From assembly GCF_025359345.1 (NCBI RefSeq), contig NZ_JANYGQ010000033.1, positions 124,001-188,000 on the forward strand: a DNA stretch of 64,000 nucleotides. Direction: 5' to 3'. The translations under genes were made by a program, and so were the position numbers. Positions 7,551-17,704 of the stretch are shown one piece after another. The notes beneath the pieces are model-generated. The model was given only the letters and a program-made list of their open reading frames with translations. It searched no databases and was not told the DNA's origin. Source of the DNA: Mucilaginibacter sp. GTDB taxonomy: Bacteria > Bacteroidota > Bacteroidia > Sphingobacteriales > Sphingobacteriaceae. Position 1 is the first letter of the stretch. Every line of letters starts with the position of its first letter.

Positions 7551-10040
7551 TTACCACACGGCTTTTACCTGTTCGCGCATTCCCTCAAACTTTACTGTAG
7601 GGTCTTTTTCGCCGGGTGCGTTTACGAAGTGGGTAAAACGGCTGCGTAGTGCCGGATTGTTTACAACTTCTTTCCATTCACAATGGAAGCTGTCAACCAG
7701 CAATTGCATTTCTTCTTCCAACTGCTCCGCTATGCCCAAGCTGTCATTTATTATTACATTTTTCAGGTAGCTCATGCCGCCTTCCATTTTATTTAACCAC
7801 GTAGCAGTACGTGTAAGCGGGTCAGCGGTTTTAATATAAAACATCAGGAAGCGGTCGAGGTATTTGATCAGTGTTTTGCTGTCGATATCGGCTGCCAATA
7901 GTTGTGCGTGTTGTGGTTTGGAGCCGCCGTTGCCGCATATGTAAAGGTTCCAGCCCTTTTCGGTGGCTATAATGCCAAAATCTTTGCTTTGTGCCTCGGC
8001 GCATTCGCGGATACAGCCACTTACCCCGCCTTTTAACTTATGCGGAGATCGTAAACCTTTATACCGTTCTTCTATCTCAATTGCAAATGATACACTATCG
8101 TGCAAGCCGAACCTGCACCAGGTGCTGCCCACGCAGCTTTTAACTGTACGCAGGGCTTTGCCATAAGCATGGCCGCTTTCAAATCCTGCATCAATCAACT
8201 CCTCCCAAATCAGCGGCAGATCGCTTACGTGTGCGCCGAACAGGTCGATACGCTGGCCGCCGGTTATTTTAGTGTAAAGTCCGTATTTCTGGGCTACCTG
8301 GCCTATTGTTATTAATTTTTCAGGTGTAATTTCGCCGCCGGGTATCCGCGGCACTACTGAATAAGTGCCACCCTTTTGAATGTTGGCCAGGTACCGGTCG
8401 TTGCTGTCCTGGATAGTATCCTGCTTAACAATCAGGTCGTTCCACAGGCTTGAGAGGATGCTGGCCACTAATGGTTTGCAGGTTTCGCAGCCATCGCCTT
8501 TGCCAAAATGGTCGAGTACAAGATCATAGTTTTTTAGTTTGTTGATCTTCACCAAATCATACAGCTCCTGCCGCGAGTAATCGAAGTGCTCGCACACCAC
8601 ATTTTTAATATACTGACCGTTGGCTTTCATGGTGCCCGCAAGTAAATCTTTCACCATTGGCATGCAGCCACCGCAGCCTGTGCCGGCTTTTGTGCATTTC
8701 TTTATGGTATCCAAACTCGTTGCGCCATCGTTAACCACGCCACAGATCGTGCCTTTGCTCACTGCCTCGCACGAGCATATTAATGCATCATCGGGCAAAC
8801 TCATCACGCCGGCACCCTCGCTTTGTTCGCCACCGCGCAATCCCAGTATCATATCTTCGGGGTTAGGCGGCAGGGCGATTTTATTATTTACTGTTTGCAG
8901 CAGCATGTTATAGGCATCGGCATCGCCAACCAGGATGCCGCCCAAAAGGAGTTTGCCGTCATTGCTGATATTAATGCGTTTGTAAACACCCTTGTGTGTA
9001 TCCTCAAACACAATGGTGCGGCAAGCCGGTTCAGCAATAAAGGCATCCCCAAAACTAGCTACATCTACGCCTATCAGCTTTAGCTTGGTACTCATATCGA
9101 AACTATGGAAAGCCTTGTCAGTACCAATTAATTGCGCGACTACTACTTCAGCCATTTCATAGCCGGGGGCAACAAGTCCATAAATCATATCGTCAAACAG
9201 CGCGCATTCGCCTATTGAAAAAATGGAGTCGTCGCTGGTTTGCATGCGTTCATTCACCATAATGCCGCCACGGGTGCCTACCTGTAGGCCGGCCAGCTTT
9301 GCCAGTTCATCACGAGGGCGGATGCCCGCCGATATCACCAGCATGTCTACAGCCAATAACGTATCGTCATTAAATTGGAGCGCTTCTATTTTATGGTCGC
9401 CGGCAATGCGAGCGGTGCTTTTATTTAAGTGGATGTTTAAGCCCAGGGCGCTCAGCTTCGACTGCAGCATGGCGCTGCCCGCAGCGTCAATTTGCCGGGG
9501 CATTAAGCGGGGGGCAAATTCAATTACGTGTGTTTGTTTGATGTCAAGGTCAATTAATGCTTTAGCTGCTTCCAGGCCCAAAAGCCCGCCGCCCATCACC
9601 GCTCCATTTTTAGCGTTGAAAGCATAAGCTTTTATCAGCTCGAGATCTTCGATGGTGCGATAAACAAACACGCCTTCTTTTTCGATGCCCGGAATGTCGG
9701 GCACAAAGGCCGACGAGCCAGTGGCCAGTACCAGGTAATCGTATCCGAGGGTTACACCTTTTAAAGAGTGGATAGTTTTGTTTGCGCGATTTATTTCCTG
9801 GATAGGATCGTCGAGGTGCAGTTGAATATCGTGATCGGCATACCATGATGCGGATGACATGGATAAGTCGTCTGCGGATTTACCGGCGAAATATTCGCTC
9901 AGGTGCACACGGTCGTAGGCGCGGCGCGGTTCTTCGCCAAAAACAATAATATTAAAGGCTGACGATTTAGCTACCAGTTTTTCGCAAAACTTGTATCCTA
10001 CCATACCGTTGCCAACAACTATAATGGTTGGTTTTGACAT
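7551..10040 (-). CDS. nirB: NAD(P)H nitrite reductase large subunit
   Basis: 829 aa; VVGNGMVGYKFCEKL, BFD-like CSCEAVSKGTI...CTKAGTGCGGC, sulfite/nitrite reductase siroheme region (CVGSTWCRFG, GVSGCIRECAEAQSKDFGI). Confidence 0.97.
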   Translation of the reverse strand: MSKPTIIVVGNGMVGYKFCEKLVAKSSAFNIIVFGEEPRRAYDRVHLSEYFAGKSADDLSMSSASWYADHDIQLHLDDPIQEINRANKTIHSLKGVTLGYDYLVLATGSSAFVPDIPGIEKEGVFVYRTIEDLELIKAYAFNAKNGAVMGGGLLGLEAAKALIDLDIKQTHVIEFAPRLMPRQIDAAGSAMLQSKLSALGLNIHLNKSTARIAGDHKIEALQFNDDTLLAVDMLVISAGIRPRDELAKLAGLQVGTRGGIMVNERMQTSDDSIFSIGECALFDDMIYGLVAPGYEMAEVVVAQLIGTDKAFHSFDMSTKLKLIGVDVASFGDAFIAEPACRTIVFEDTHKGVYKRINISNDGKLLLGGILVGDADAYNMLLQTVNNKIALPPNPEDMILGLRGGEQSEGAGVMSLPDDALICSCEAVSKGTICGVVNDGATSLDTIKKCTKAGTGCGGCMPMVKDLLAGTMKANGQYIKNVVCEHFDYSRQELYDLVKINKLKNYDLVLDHFGKGDGCETCKPLVASILSSLWNDLIVKQDTIQDSNDRYLANIQKGGTYSVVPRIPGGEITPEKLITIGQVAQKYGLYTKITGGQRIDLFGAHVSDLPLIWEELIDAGFESGHAYGKALRTVKSCVGSTWCRFGLHDSVSFAIEIEERYKGLRSPHKLKGGVSGCIRECAEAQSKDFGIIATEKGWNLYICGNGGSKPQHAQLLAADIDSKTLIKYLDRFLMFYIKTADPLTRTATWLNKMEGGMSYLKNVIINDSLGIAEQLEEEMQLLVDSFHCEWKEVVNNPALRSRFTHFVNAPGEKDPTVKFEGMREQVKAVW

Positions 10041-10347
10041 AACAGATCTTTTAAATGTTTAAGCAATTTTCTAACATAAACACATCTAATTTGCGACCAA
10101 ATGTATTTATAGTAACAATTATAACCATTTATCTGATTAAAATAACAACAGGCGATGTTAAATTTTAACTTTTTTCTTAATTGTTATGATATTTACAATA
10201 TTATATGGATATAAAACACAATTTTTATCAAATTTTTATTAAAAAAATCAGTTATAAATCCGAAATTTGATATCAACTATAAAAAATAGCTTTATATAAT
10301 TAATACAAAAGCTTTATTTATTTAATTTTTGACTTTTAACTACAAAA

Positions 10348-11091
10348 ATGGCCGATAATCCCATAGTTCCTGAGTTGATTGTAATGGGCGCAGGTCCCGG
10401 TGATCCGGAATTGATAACTGTTAAAGGTCAGCGCATATTACGGCAGGCCGATGTGGTGCTTTACGACAACCTGGCCAATAAAGAGCTATTAAGCCTCACC
10501 AAAGCCGACTGCGAAACGATATATGTAGGTAAGCAGCCTTACGGCGAGTATACTACGCAAGAAGCTATACACGAAATGATAGCTCATTACGCTTTTGCAA
10601 AAGGCAGGGTAGTGAGGTTGAAGGGTGGCGACCCTTTTATATTTGGGCGGGGATATGAGGAGATTATTTATGCACGGAGTTTAGGCATTAAAACACAGTT
10701 TATCCCCGGTATCAGCAGTATGCAGGCAGTTGGGTTGGAAGATATACCGCTTACACACCGCTCGGTTAGTGAAGGGATATGGATAGTTACAGGGACAAAA
10801 AAAGACGGCGCCTTGTCGGCCGACCTGAAGCTGGCCATACAAAGCAAAGCGACGGTAGTGATCTATATGGGCATGAAAAAGCTCCAGGATATAGCACATA
10901 CTTATATTGAGTCCGGAAACGGCAATATCCCTGCCGCAATTATTCAACACGCTTCGCTTCCAAACCAAAAATCGGTGCGGGGGCTTGTTAAAGATTTGCC
11001 GGAAATGGCTGAAAGTAAGCATTTAACCTACCCTGCAATTATTATAATAGGAGAAGTAACCAACTTATACGAATTAAAAACAGAACAATGA
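10348..11091 (+). CDS. cobA: Uroporphyrinogen-III C-methyltransferase (SUMT, siroheme synthesis)
   Basis: 247 aa; VMGAGPGDPELITVKGQRILRQADVVLYDNL, RLKGGDPFIFGRGYEE, GISSMQAVG. Confidence 0.95.
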   Translation: MADNPIVPELIVMGAGPGDPELITVKGQRILRQADVVLYDNLANKELLSLTKADCETIYVGKQPYGEYTTQEAIHEMIAHYAFAKGRVVRLKGGDPFIFGRGYEEIIYARSLGIKTQFIPGISSMQAVGLEDIPLTHRSVSEGIWIVTGTKKDGALSADLKLAIQSKATVVIYMGMKKLQDIAHTYIESGNGNIPAAIIQHASLPNQKSVRGLVKDLPEMAESKHLTYPAIIIIGEVTNLYELKTEQ

Positions 11092-11447
11092 AAATCAGGA
11101 TAAAAGGAAACTCGCTGCGGTACAGGCTCACGAGGAGTGATGTGGACAAATTTTTAACAGACGGATATATCGCAGAAACAACCGATTTTGGAATGCAAAC
11201 GCTTGAATATGCGCTTCAGCAAAACCGGCTTAATAATTTATCAGCGATTTTTGAAGGCAATAAAATAACGGTATTTATGCCTAAAACGATGGCGCAGGAA
11301 TGGTATGTAACTGATAGGGTAGGCTTCGAATGGAAGGACAACGGCTTGAATCTTTTAGTTGAAAAGGATTTTAAATGTTTAGACGAGGTGGCTGAGGATC
11401 AGAGCGATAATTATCCAAACCCGTTAGCAAAATTCAGTAAAGTATAA
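11088..11447 (+). CDS. Small conserved hypothetical protein (DUF7009-like), translationally coupled to cobA
   Basis: 119 aa; start overlaps the cobA stop (ATGA at 11088-11091). Confidence 0.75.
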   Translation: MKIRIKGNSLRYRLTRSDVDKFLTDGYIAETTDFGMQTLEYALQQNRLNNLSAIFEGNKITVFMPKTMAQEWYVTDRVGFEWKDNGLNLLVEKDFKCLDEVAEDQSDNYPNPLAKFSKV

Positions 11448-11502
11448 AATTGCGATAATGAATTATTTTATCGTGCAAAAAAGACTCCTTGTTATAGTTT
11501 GA

Positions 11503-11868
11503 CTATTTGCCTGAATAATGGGCTCTGACAGCGGTGATTTTACCTTCGGCGGTAAGCTGCATAAATTCGGCGCTCATGGTATTGTTCACGCTTTCATAAA
11601 ACAAAACAACCGAACCGTGTCCCACCAGCACGTGGTGTAATTTAAACTCCAGGTCGGGGTAGGCAGCCAGTCCCTTGGTGAAATATTCCTTTAAAGTTTG
11701 CTTATCGGTTATCCGGCCTTCCGGATTGATATTTAGCTTCACAATAAGCGGTGAATAAAATTCTATCGCATCAGCATAATGGCTCATAATCACATTAAGG
11801 TTATGGCTGTTCCACGCAGTTACCCATTCGCGGGCAAAATCCTGGTAAAAGTTTTCGGGTGTTGTCAT
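11503..11868 (-). CDS. SnoaL-like / nuclear transport factor 2-like protein
   Basis: 121 aa; FAREWVTAWNSHNLNVIMSHYADAIEFYSPLI...YFTKGLAAYPDLEFKL. Confidence 0.8.
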   Translation of the reverse strand: MTTPENFYQDFAREWVTAWNSHNLNVIMSHYADAIEFYSPLIVKLNINPEGRITDKQTLKEYFTKGLAAYPDLEFKLHHVLVGHGSVVLFYESVNNTMSAEFMQLTAEGKITAVRAHYSGK

Positions 11869-11966
11869 CGGGCATTGGCATTTACATATATCAATACATA
11901 AAGAAAAGGAAATTTATATATATAACGATGATGCTTTTTTATGCTAACTTTTGGCGCTGAAAGCGA

Positions 11967-12788
11967 ATGGAAAATTTAAAGTTTCGAAAAGGTAGTGTAA
12001 AGTCGATCGACGGGGCGGAAATTGGGTATTATAGCCTTGGCAGTGGTCCCGGGTTGGTTGTAGTTCATGGATCATTACGCTCAGCTGCTGATTACGAAGT
12101 GCTTGGCGAAAGTTTAGCCGATACGTTCACAGTCCATATCGTTAACCGTCGTGGCAGGGGCAACAGCGGGCCGCAGGGTAATGATTACTCTTTTGAAAAG
12201 GAAGTTGCCGATGTTACCGCCGTATTAAAAGAGACAGGTTCATCATTATTATTTGGGCATAGCTATGGGGGCACCGTGGCATTGGAAGTTGCTTTAAATA
12301 ATTACCCACTGCAAAAACTGGCAGTTTATGAACCGGCAATATCGATTGAAAACTCCATCCCCATAAATACATTACCCAAAATTGAACAGGCTTTAAATTC
12401 GAAAGATTATAAAAAGGCGTTTGCCGGCATTATGAATGTAGTAAGTAATGGCACCATTCCTGAAAACCAGCTGCCTGATTTTGCGCTGGCAATGAGCCGT
12501 TACCCGATATGGCCCTACATTTGCTCGCTGCTTGAAACAGCTCCCGCTGAAATTATTGCTGTACACAACGCCGACAATAGCTATCTTAAATACAGCGCCA
12601 TCAAAATCCCCACATTGTTCTTAAATGGCAGCAAAAGCCCCCCTCAGCTTGCGATGCAAACAGCTATGTTTGCAGGTGAACTGCCCAATAGTAAGATAAT
12701 ACAAATTGAAGGTGCAAGACATAGCGGGCCTGACATAGATGCGCCGCTGGAGATAGCAAATGAGTTAAAGGGGGGGTTTAGGCACTAA
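11967..12788 (+). CDS. Alpha/beta hydrolase
   Basis: 273 aa; LVVVHGSLRSAADY, GHSYGG nucleophile elbow, C-terminal GARHSGPD. Confidence 0.88.
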   Translation: MENLKFRKGSVKSIDGAEIGYYSLGSGPGLVVVHGSLRSAADYEVLGESLADTFTVHIVNRRGRGNSGPQGNDYSFEKEVADVTAVLKETGSSLLFGHSYGGTVALEVALNNYPLQKLAVYEPAISIENSIPINTLPKIEQALNSKDYKKAFAGIMNVVSNGTIPENQLPDFALAMSRYPIWPYICSLLETAPAEIIAVHNADNSYLKYSAIKIPTLFLNGSKSPPQLAMQTAMFAGELPNSKIIQIEGARHSGPDIDAPLEIANELKGGFRH

Positions 12789-12848
12789 CCTGAGTTGACG
12801 GAACGCAGCTAAAAATAAGTGTGCTACTAAAACAACTAAGCAGCTTAC

Positions 12849-13400
12849 CTATAACAAGCCTTTCTCAATAATCTCTATCGCCGTTTTCCACAAACTCTTA
12901 TCTCCGTCAACCATTCCTTTAAGCAGTAATTTCTTTTTTCTAAGATATTCTATTGCGTGCTCCTGGTCGTACTTTATCACCAATGGCATGTTATCAATCA
13001 GGTCGCAATATTTAACCGTTTGTGCGCCGGGGCTAATGGTCATCAATCGACGTGCTTCTTTTTCTTTACGCTCTATCCGGCTTAAGTCAGGATATGTGGA
13101 CGATTTGAAAATATCGGTAAGTTCCACAACGCGTACGGTAATATAATTCGCCTCCATATCGTTATACCCAAACCCCAGCAGGGCTTCGAATAGTTCATTA
13201 TGGGTTACTTGCGTATCTTCTAAAATATCATGGCAAAGACCAATTTCATAACCCATAAGGGTGACGGGCTTTGCCATTGCTGCCACAGCTTCCAGGTGAA
13301 TAAAGTAAGGGTCGCCGGTGTATCTCTTCGTTTGCCTCTTATGTTTTTTTGCAACCCATTGCGTGAGTAACTGAGCCGGCTCTTTTGTGCGATTGGTCAT
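12849..13400 (-). CDS. HD-domain protein resembling small (p)ppGpp hydrolases (MESH1/SpoT HD-like)
   Basis: 183 aa; RYTGDPYFIHLEAVA, GLCHDILEDT, VKYCDLIDN - H...HD...D pattern. Confidence 0.65.
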   Translation of the reverse strand: MTNRTKEPAQLLTQWVAKKHKRQTKRYTGDPYFIHLEAVAAMAKPVTLMGYEIGLCHDILEDTQVTHNELFEALLGFGYNDMEANYITVRVVELTDIFKSSTYPDLSRIERKEKEARRLMTISPGAQTVKYCDLIDNMPLVIKYDQEHAIEYLRKKKLLLKGMVDGDKSLWKTAIEIIEKGLL

Positions 13401-13414
13401 ATCTTTTTTAATAT

Positions 13415-14002
13415 TTAACCGGCGTTTTCAATTTTATCCAGTTTAAAATAACCAAGATGAATCCGGTCTTCCTCCAAACCCGTAGCGGGTGTTAGCAAAA
13501 TATTGTAATTTTCTTTTAAACCAGGTGCCAGTATATCTTCCACACGGTAAATGTCGTCAACATCAATGCCATACTTTTCATCGATATGTGAACCGGCACC
13601 TTTAATAGTGTTGGTTTTAAAGAATACCGTTTTCTTTGCATGCTGAATTGCATGGGTCCGCTCTTCGTGAACGCTCAAAACAGTATAGTGCTGTTCCTCC
13701 AGTTTGCCAGACTGATATCCGCCCAGGTTGATAAAGAATAATTTTTTCTGCGATACTGCGAGATTCTCCTGCTTCAAAACCACTTTAACCGAGTGACCAT
13801 CTACCTGGGTTATTTCGCGCCACCCATCCAGGTGAATACTGTTTCCTGCTTCAGGCCAGAAAGCGCGGATTGAGGGCACAAGTTCTTTTAAACTCCCCGC
13901 AATACCAAAAAAATAATCATGTTGCTCTACATTCCTGTTTGGTGCTTTTGAGCCCAGCAACAACATGTACAATTTATATTCAGGCGGCTGTTGATGATTC
14001 AT
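13415..14002 (-). CDS. DUF1543-like protein
   Basis: 195 aa; LYMLLLGSKAPNRNVEQHDYFFGIAGSLKELVPSIRAFWPE. Confidence 0.7.
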   Translation of the reverse strand: MNHQQPPEYKLYMLLLGSKAPNRNVEQHDYFFGIAGSLKELVPSIRAFWPEAGNSIHLDGWREITQVDGHSVKVVLKQENLAVSQKKLFFINLGGYQSGKLEEQHYTVLSVHEERTHAIQHAKKTVFFKTNTIKGAGSHIDEKYGIDVDDIYRVEDILAPGLKENYNILLTPATGLEEDRIHLGYFKLDKIENAG

Positions 14003-15728
14003 TTAGTGGTAATAGTGTTTTAGCAATGGTAGCCGATGCTTCTTCGCAAAAATCAAGACCCGAATAATCTGGGTTGTAACCCCCTATATACGGTACGGCC
14101 ATTATGTACACACGGTTATTAAAAGCGCCGTACCTGTCAACAACCTGGAAGTTGTCATTGATGGTTATACCGGGTACGTTTAAATAATACGCCCCGTCGA
14201 TATCCAATAACACATTCTTTCCATCGGCCATGGCTTTACGGCCTTCATCAGCCGATCTAAATTTAAGACGCGCCGGGCTAACGGTATCTTTGCTGATAAG
14301 CCCTTTAAACGGGAACTCTTCGAACGACAGATGAGGCTGGCCCACGCAATCAACAAAGGTATTAAAGTAAACTGATTGATTTTGCCCGGTTTCGTCTGAA
14401 TAATGATAAGTGGCGCCGCCTTTTTCTTCAGCTGTTACGCTGCTATCCTCGCCCACCTGGATAAGGTCAAGTACACCCGCCTGGTGCAGGGCCATTAGTT
14501 CCTCGCTGGAGCTTTGGGGGATATAGGCGATCACTATAGAAATTAATGGTATTAATGATTTTTGCAGCCGCTGCATATCCTCAGCAGATAAGTGTTTGGC
14601 CGGGTAATTTAAAGCGAAACTCAACACACCCAGCATTTCTTTCCAGTAAACTGACTCCCGTCGCCTGATTGATTTTTCCGCTTCAGCATATTCTGCCTTT
14701 AATAATTGGAAAGCATCCAGTCGTTCGCGCAGTTCCATCATGGAATCTACAAACTCCTCAACCCGCATATCTTTTATCTGTTGATAAAACTCAGGGTCTT
14801 TATTGCGGAATATCGCCTTAAAGTCGTTTTCAAAGATATAATCTAATGATAAAAAACCGTTGTTACCGGCTATGTGTGCCGCTATCTCTTCCCGGGTAAG
14901 CAACTTATCGTTCGACAAATGCGAATCTTCCAGATGAAAGCGCACTGCAGGGAGCATACCGTTACGGGTGTGCAATACCATTTTAAAATTTTGGCTATCT
15001 TCAGCAAGCTTATAAAAGAGCCGGCCGTTTTTATCCTTGTCAAATATTCCGTTATGGCGGGCCAGTGTGCGGATGGCATCTACAGCGGTGAGTGATGACC
15101 CCTTAATTGCAACCGGATGATTAAGCTTTAGCGCCAGCTTAACAGGAGGATAGGGTGAATCGAAATAGTTGGGCACCGTGCGTTCGTGTTTAACCGGCCA
15201 ATTATGGCCAGTACAAATTATTACCTTGTCGAATTCGAACCGGTCTTTCCGGCCAATTTCTACATAAGTGACTTCCTGGGCCGGGTAATCGATAATATCA
15301 GTTACCTCGCTTTTGTAATGCACCGTGAATTCAATTCCGGCCTCTTTTGCCTGCTTTTGCAGTACATCAAACTGCGCAGTAAGGTATTGCCCGAATAACA
15401 GCCGTGGTAAAACTTTGTATTCATTAAACCGTCCGGCGTCCATATGAAATTTGTTGAGTGTGTCTTTAGGTGCGGTTTTTATCCAATCGGCCAGTGGGGT
15501 AACCAGCGACGGAATTTCGTTGCCAGATACATTGGTGATGTGCTCGTCGTTGGCACCTTCGGCACTGTATGGCATACCAGCTCCCAGGCGTTGTTTTTTT
15601 TCAAATATGTCGATGGTGATGTCCGTCCTCCCGGATTCTACCAATCGTTTAAACATGAACAAGCCGCCAGGCCCCCCACCCAGTATGGCAATACGCTGTT
15701 TATTTTTCAAGCTTTTTAGAATATGCAC
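13980..15728 (-). CDS. FAD/NAD(P)-binding protein
   Basis: 582 aa; RIAILGGGPGGLFMFKRLVESG Rossmann motif; second dinucleotide region; overlaps DUF1543 gene by 23 nt. Confidence 0.85.
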   Translation of the reverse strand: MHILKSLKNKQRIAILGGGPGGLFMFKRLVESGRTDITIDIFEKKQRLGAGMPYSAEGANDEHITNVSGNEIPSLVTPLADWIKTAPKDTLNKFHMDAGRFNEYKVLPRLLFGQYLTAQFDVLQKQAKEAGIEFTVHYKSEVTDIIDYPAQEVTYVEIGRKDRFEFDKVIICTGHNWPVKHERTVPNYFDSPYPPVKLALKLNHPVAIKGSSLTAVDAIRTLARHNGIFDKDKNGRLFYKLAEDSQNFKMVLHTRNGMLPAVRFHLEDSHLSNDKLLTREEIAAHIAGNNGFLSLDYIFENDFKAIFRNKDPEFYQQIKDMRVEEFVDSMMELRERLDAFQLLKAEYAEAEKSIRRRESVYWKEMLGVLSFALNYPAKHLSAEDMQRLQKSLIPLISIVIAYIPQSSSEELMALHQAGVLDLIQVGEDSSVTAEEKGGATYHYSDETGQNQSVYFNTFVDCVGQPHLSFEEFPFKGLISKDTVSPARLKFRSADEGRKAMADGKNVLLDIDGAYYLNVPGITINDNFQVVDRYGAFNNRVYIMAVPYIGGYNPDYSGLDFCEEASATIAKTLLPLNESSTAA

Positions 15729-15907
15729 CTATAACTTCTCGACGGGTACTTTTGTTTATAAAAATTGTCTGTCCTGAATTGTGTTCTCATTCCTGTTAAT
15801 TGAGACAGTATTTGACCTATATTGCGGTTAAAAGTCGCTTAGAATATCGTTTGGTATTGGATTTGTATTCCACCTGTCACATCTATTTAAAAACTAAAAC
15901 ATCAACC

Positions 15908-16063
15908 ATGAGATCACTACTGTACATTTTAGCTGTTATTCTTATAATAGGATGGGCTATCGGAACTTTTGCTTACGCAGCAGGTGGTATAATCCACATT
16001 TTATTGGTAATAGCGGTTATTTCGCTAATCCTGGGATTTTTGAGGCGGGATACTGTTGTATAA
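15908..16063 (+). CDS. Small membrane protein (lmo0937-type)
   Basis: 51 aa MRSLLYILAVILIIGWAIGTFAYAAGGIIHILLVIAVISLILGFLRRDTVV from the internal ATG; two TM segments. Confidence 0.75.
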   Translation: MRSLLYILAVILIIGWAIGTFAYAAGGIIHILLVIAVISLILGFLRRDTVV

Positions 16064-16100
16064 GCCCCAAAATATCCGGATAGATAAGTGAGGTGGAATA

Positions 16101-16136
16101 AAGCCCGGTCTGCAAATGCAGGCCGGGCTTATTTTA
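16101..16136 (+). terminator. Intrinsic terminator
   Basis: AAGCCCGGTCTGCA-AA-TGCAGGCCGGGCTT then ATTTTAT. Confidence 0.85.
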
Positions 16137-16201
16137 TAGTAATCAGGTTATAACAGACGCCGTTTGAAAACAACGCATTGTTCTTGTTTCAAATAAAGCA
16201 A

Positions 16202-16882
16202 CTATCGATATCCTATCATTTGCTCAAAAAAACCACCGATGCCCTTCGCTTTATCTACAAAGTGTATTTCCAAAATCCAGTGGCGGTCGTTACCCTGCGG
16301 GTCTTTACCAAGGATATCGGCATGGTTATCGGGATGTATATCAAGGCCCAGGTTGCCATCGCCCAACTGCTCGTGAGGGTAGGGCCCTACAATATGTCCA
16401 CCAATATCGCCTACGTATTCCCAGCCGTATTTGCGGGCCAGGTCGTGTAAATAAATAAAGAACTCTGCGCCGGTAAGGGAGCTTTGCGCATCATGCCAGG
16501 CTTTGGCATCATGCCAGGCGTCTTCAATATCTCTAAGTAACTTCAGCTTCAAGGGGTCGCTACCTATAATGTAGGTGCGGCCCAGGTCGGCCTCATAGCC
16601 TTCAAATATGGGGCCGAAGTCAACTATTACCAGGTCATTTTCCTGTATAACCAGGTCTGGTGGGTTGCCGCTGTAAGGCTGCATTGTGTTGATGCCGGCC
16701 CGCACAATTTTCTTATGCCAAAAGCTTTCAGTCCCGAAAAGCTCCTTTGCCAGTTTAACCACATCCTCAATCAATTCGCTTTCGCGTTTTCCCGGTCTTA
16801 TCAGGCCGCGTTTTTCGAGCGTGGCAAACAGTTCCTTTGCTTTTTGCTCGGCGATAGCCATTTTTTGTTTTACTTCGTTCAT
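16202..16882 (-). CDS. M24-family metallopeptidase (Xaa-Pro aminopeptidase-like)
   Basis: 226 aa; DLVIVDFGPIFEGYEADLGRTYIIG, GHIVGPYPHEQLG, WILEIHFVD. Confidence 0.85.
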   Translation of the reverse strand: MNEVKQKMAIAEQKAKELFATLEKRGLIRPGKRESELIEDVVKLAKELFGTESFWHKKIVRAGINTMQPYSGNPPDLVIQENDLVIVDFGPIFEGYEADLGRTYIIGSDPLKLKLLRDIEDAWHDAKAWHDAQSSLTGAEFFIYLHDLARKYGWEYVGDIGGHIVGPYPHEQLGDGNLGLDIHPDNHADILGKDPQGNDRHWILEIHFVDKAKGIGGFFEQMIGYR

Positions 16883-16932
16883 TGCTTTTATGTTGGTCTG
16901 TTTGTTTTTAAAAATTGATTTTAAATATTACG

Positions 16933-17550
16933 TCACCAGGTAGCCTGTATGCTTTGTTTTACAAAATCGCTGCTGACTACTGTGGCGAATTCATTATTGA
17001 GGCTTGCCAGTGCTGTTTCGTGGATAAGTTCGGCGGAGTAGTTTCGCCCGTTTGTTCCTTTTTTATTGAAGGTGGCAGTAGCATCGGCAACCAAAAAGGT
17101 CTCATAACCTAAATTGCCAGCCATGCGTGTAGTTGTTGAAACGCAATGGTCGGTAGTTAGCCCAACAATTACCAGCGTCGTTATTTTAGCATCATCAAGC
17201 CTGGCTTTTAAATCGGTGCCGATGAAGGCACTGTTTACATTTTTTTGTATTACCGGCTCGCCTTCGGCCGGAGTAACCATTTCATTAAACCGGTTGCCGG
17301 GATTTGTTTCATGCAGCGGAGAAGTTAATGTTGATGAGCAGTGCTGTATGTGAAAGAGTGGCAGCCCATGCTCCCGCCATAATTGTAGAAGTTCACTTGC
17401 GCGTAACACAGCGTCCGGGTTGTTTCGCTGACCGCCCCAGTATTCAATATCGTCAAATGCCTGTTGAATGTCGACGAGGATTAATGCCGGGCGGGCTGCT
17501 TTAGTTATGATGGTTGATTCTTTTGGTTTATTGCTATCTGTATTTTCCAT
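16933..17550 (-). CDS. Isochorismatase-family cysteine hydrolase
   Basis: 205 aa; ALILVDIQQAFDD, VNSAFIGTDLKARLDDAKITTLVIVGLTTDHCVSTTTRMAGNLGY. Confidence 0.93.
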   Translation of the reverse strand: MENTDSNKPKESTIITKAARPALILVDIQQAFDDIEYWGGQRNNPDAVLRASELLQLWREHGLPLFHIQHCSSTLTSPLHETNPGNRFNEMVTPAEGEPVIQKNVNSAFIGTDLKARLDDAKITTLVIVGLTTDHCVSTTTRMAGNLGYETFLVADATATFNKKGTNGRNYSAELIHETALASLNNEFATVVSSDFVKQSIQATW

Positions 17551-17704
17551 TCTTTATAACGTTATTCAGGGCGGCGTTCGAAAGTCAAAATGAAATTATT
17601 CCGATTTGCCATAGATTTCTTTCGCCGTTTGTTTAAACAAAGCAACACCCTTTTATTGATAAAATAAAATACTTAATTTTGATTGATTAATAACTTATTT
17701 TGAT

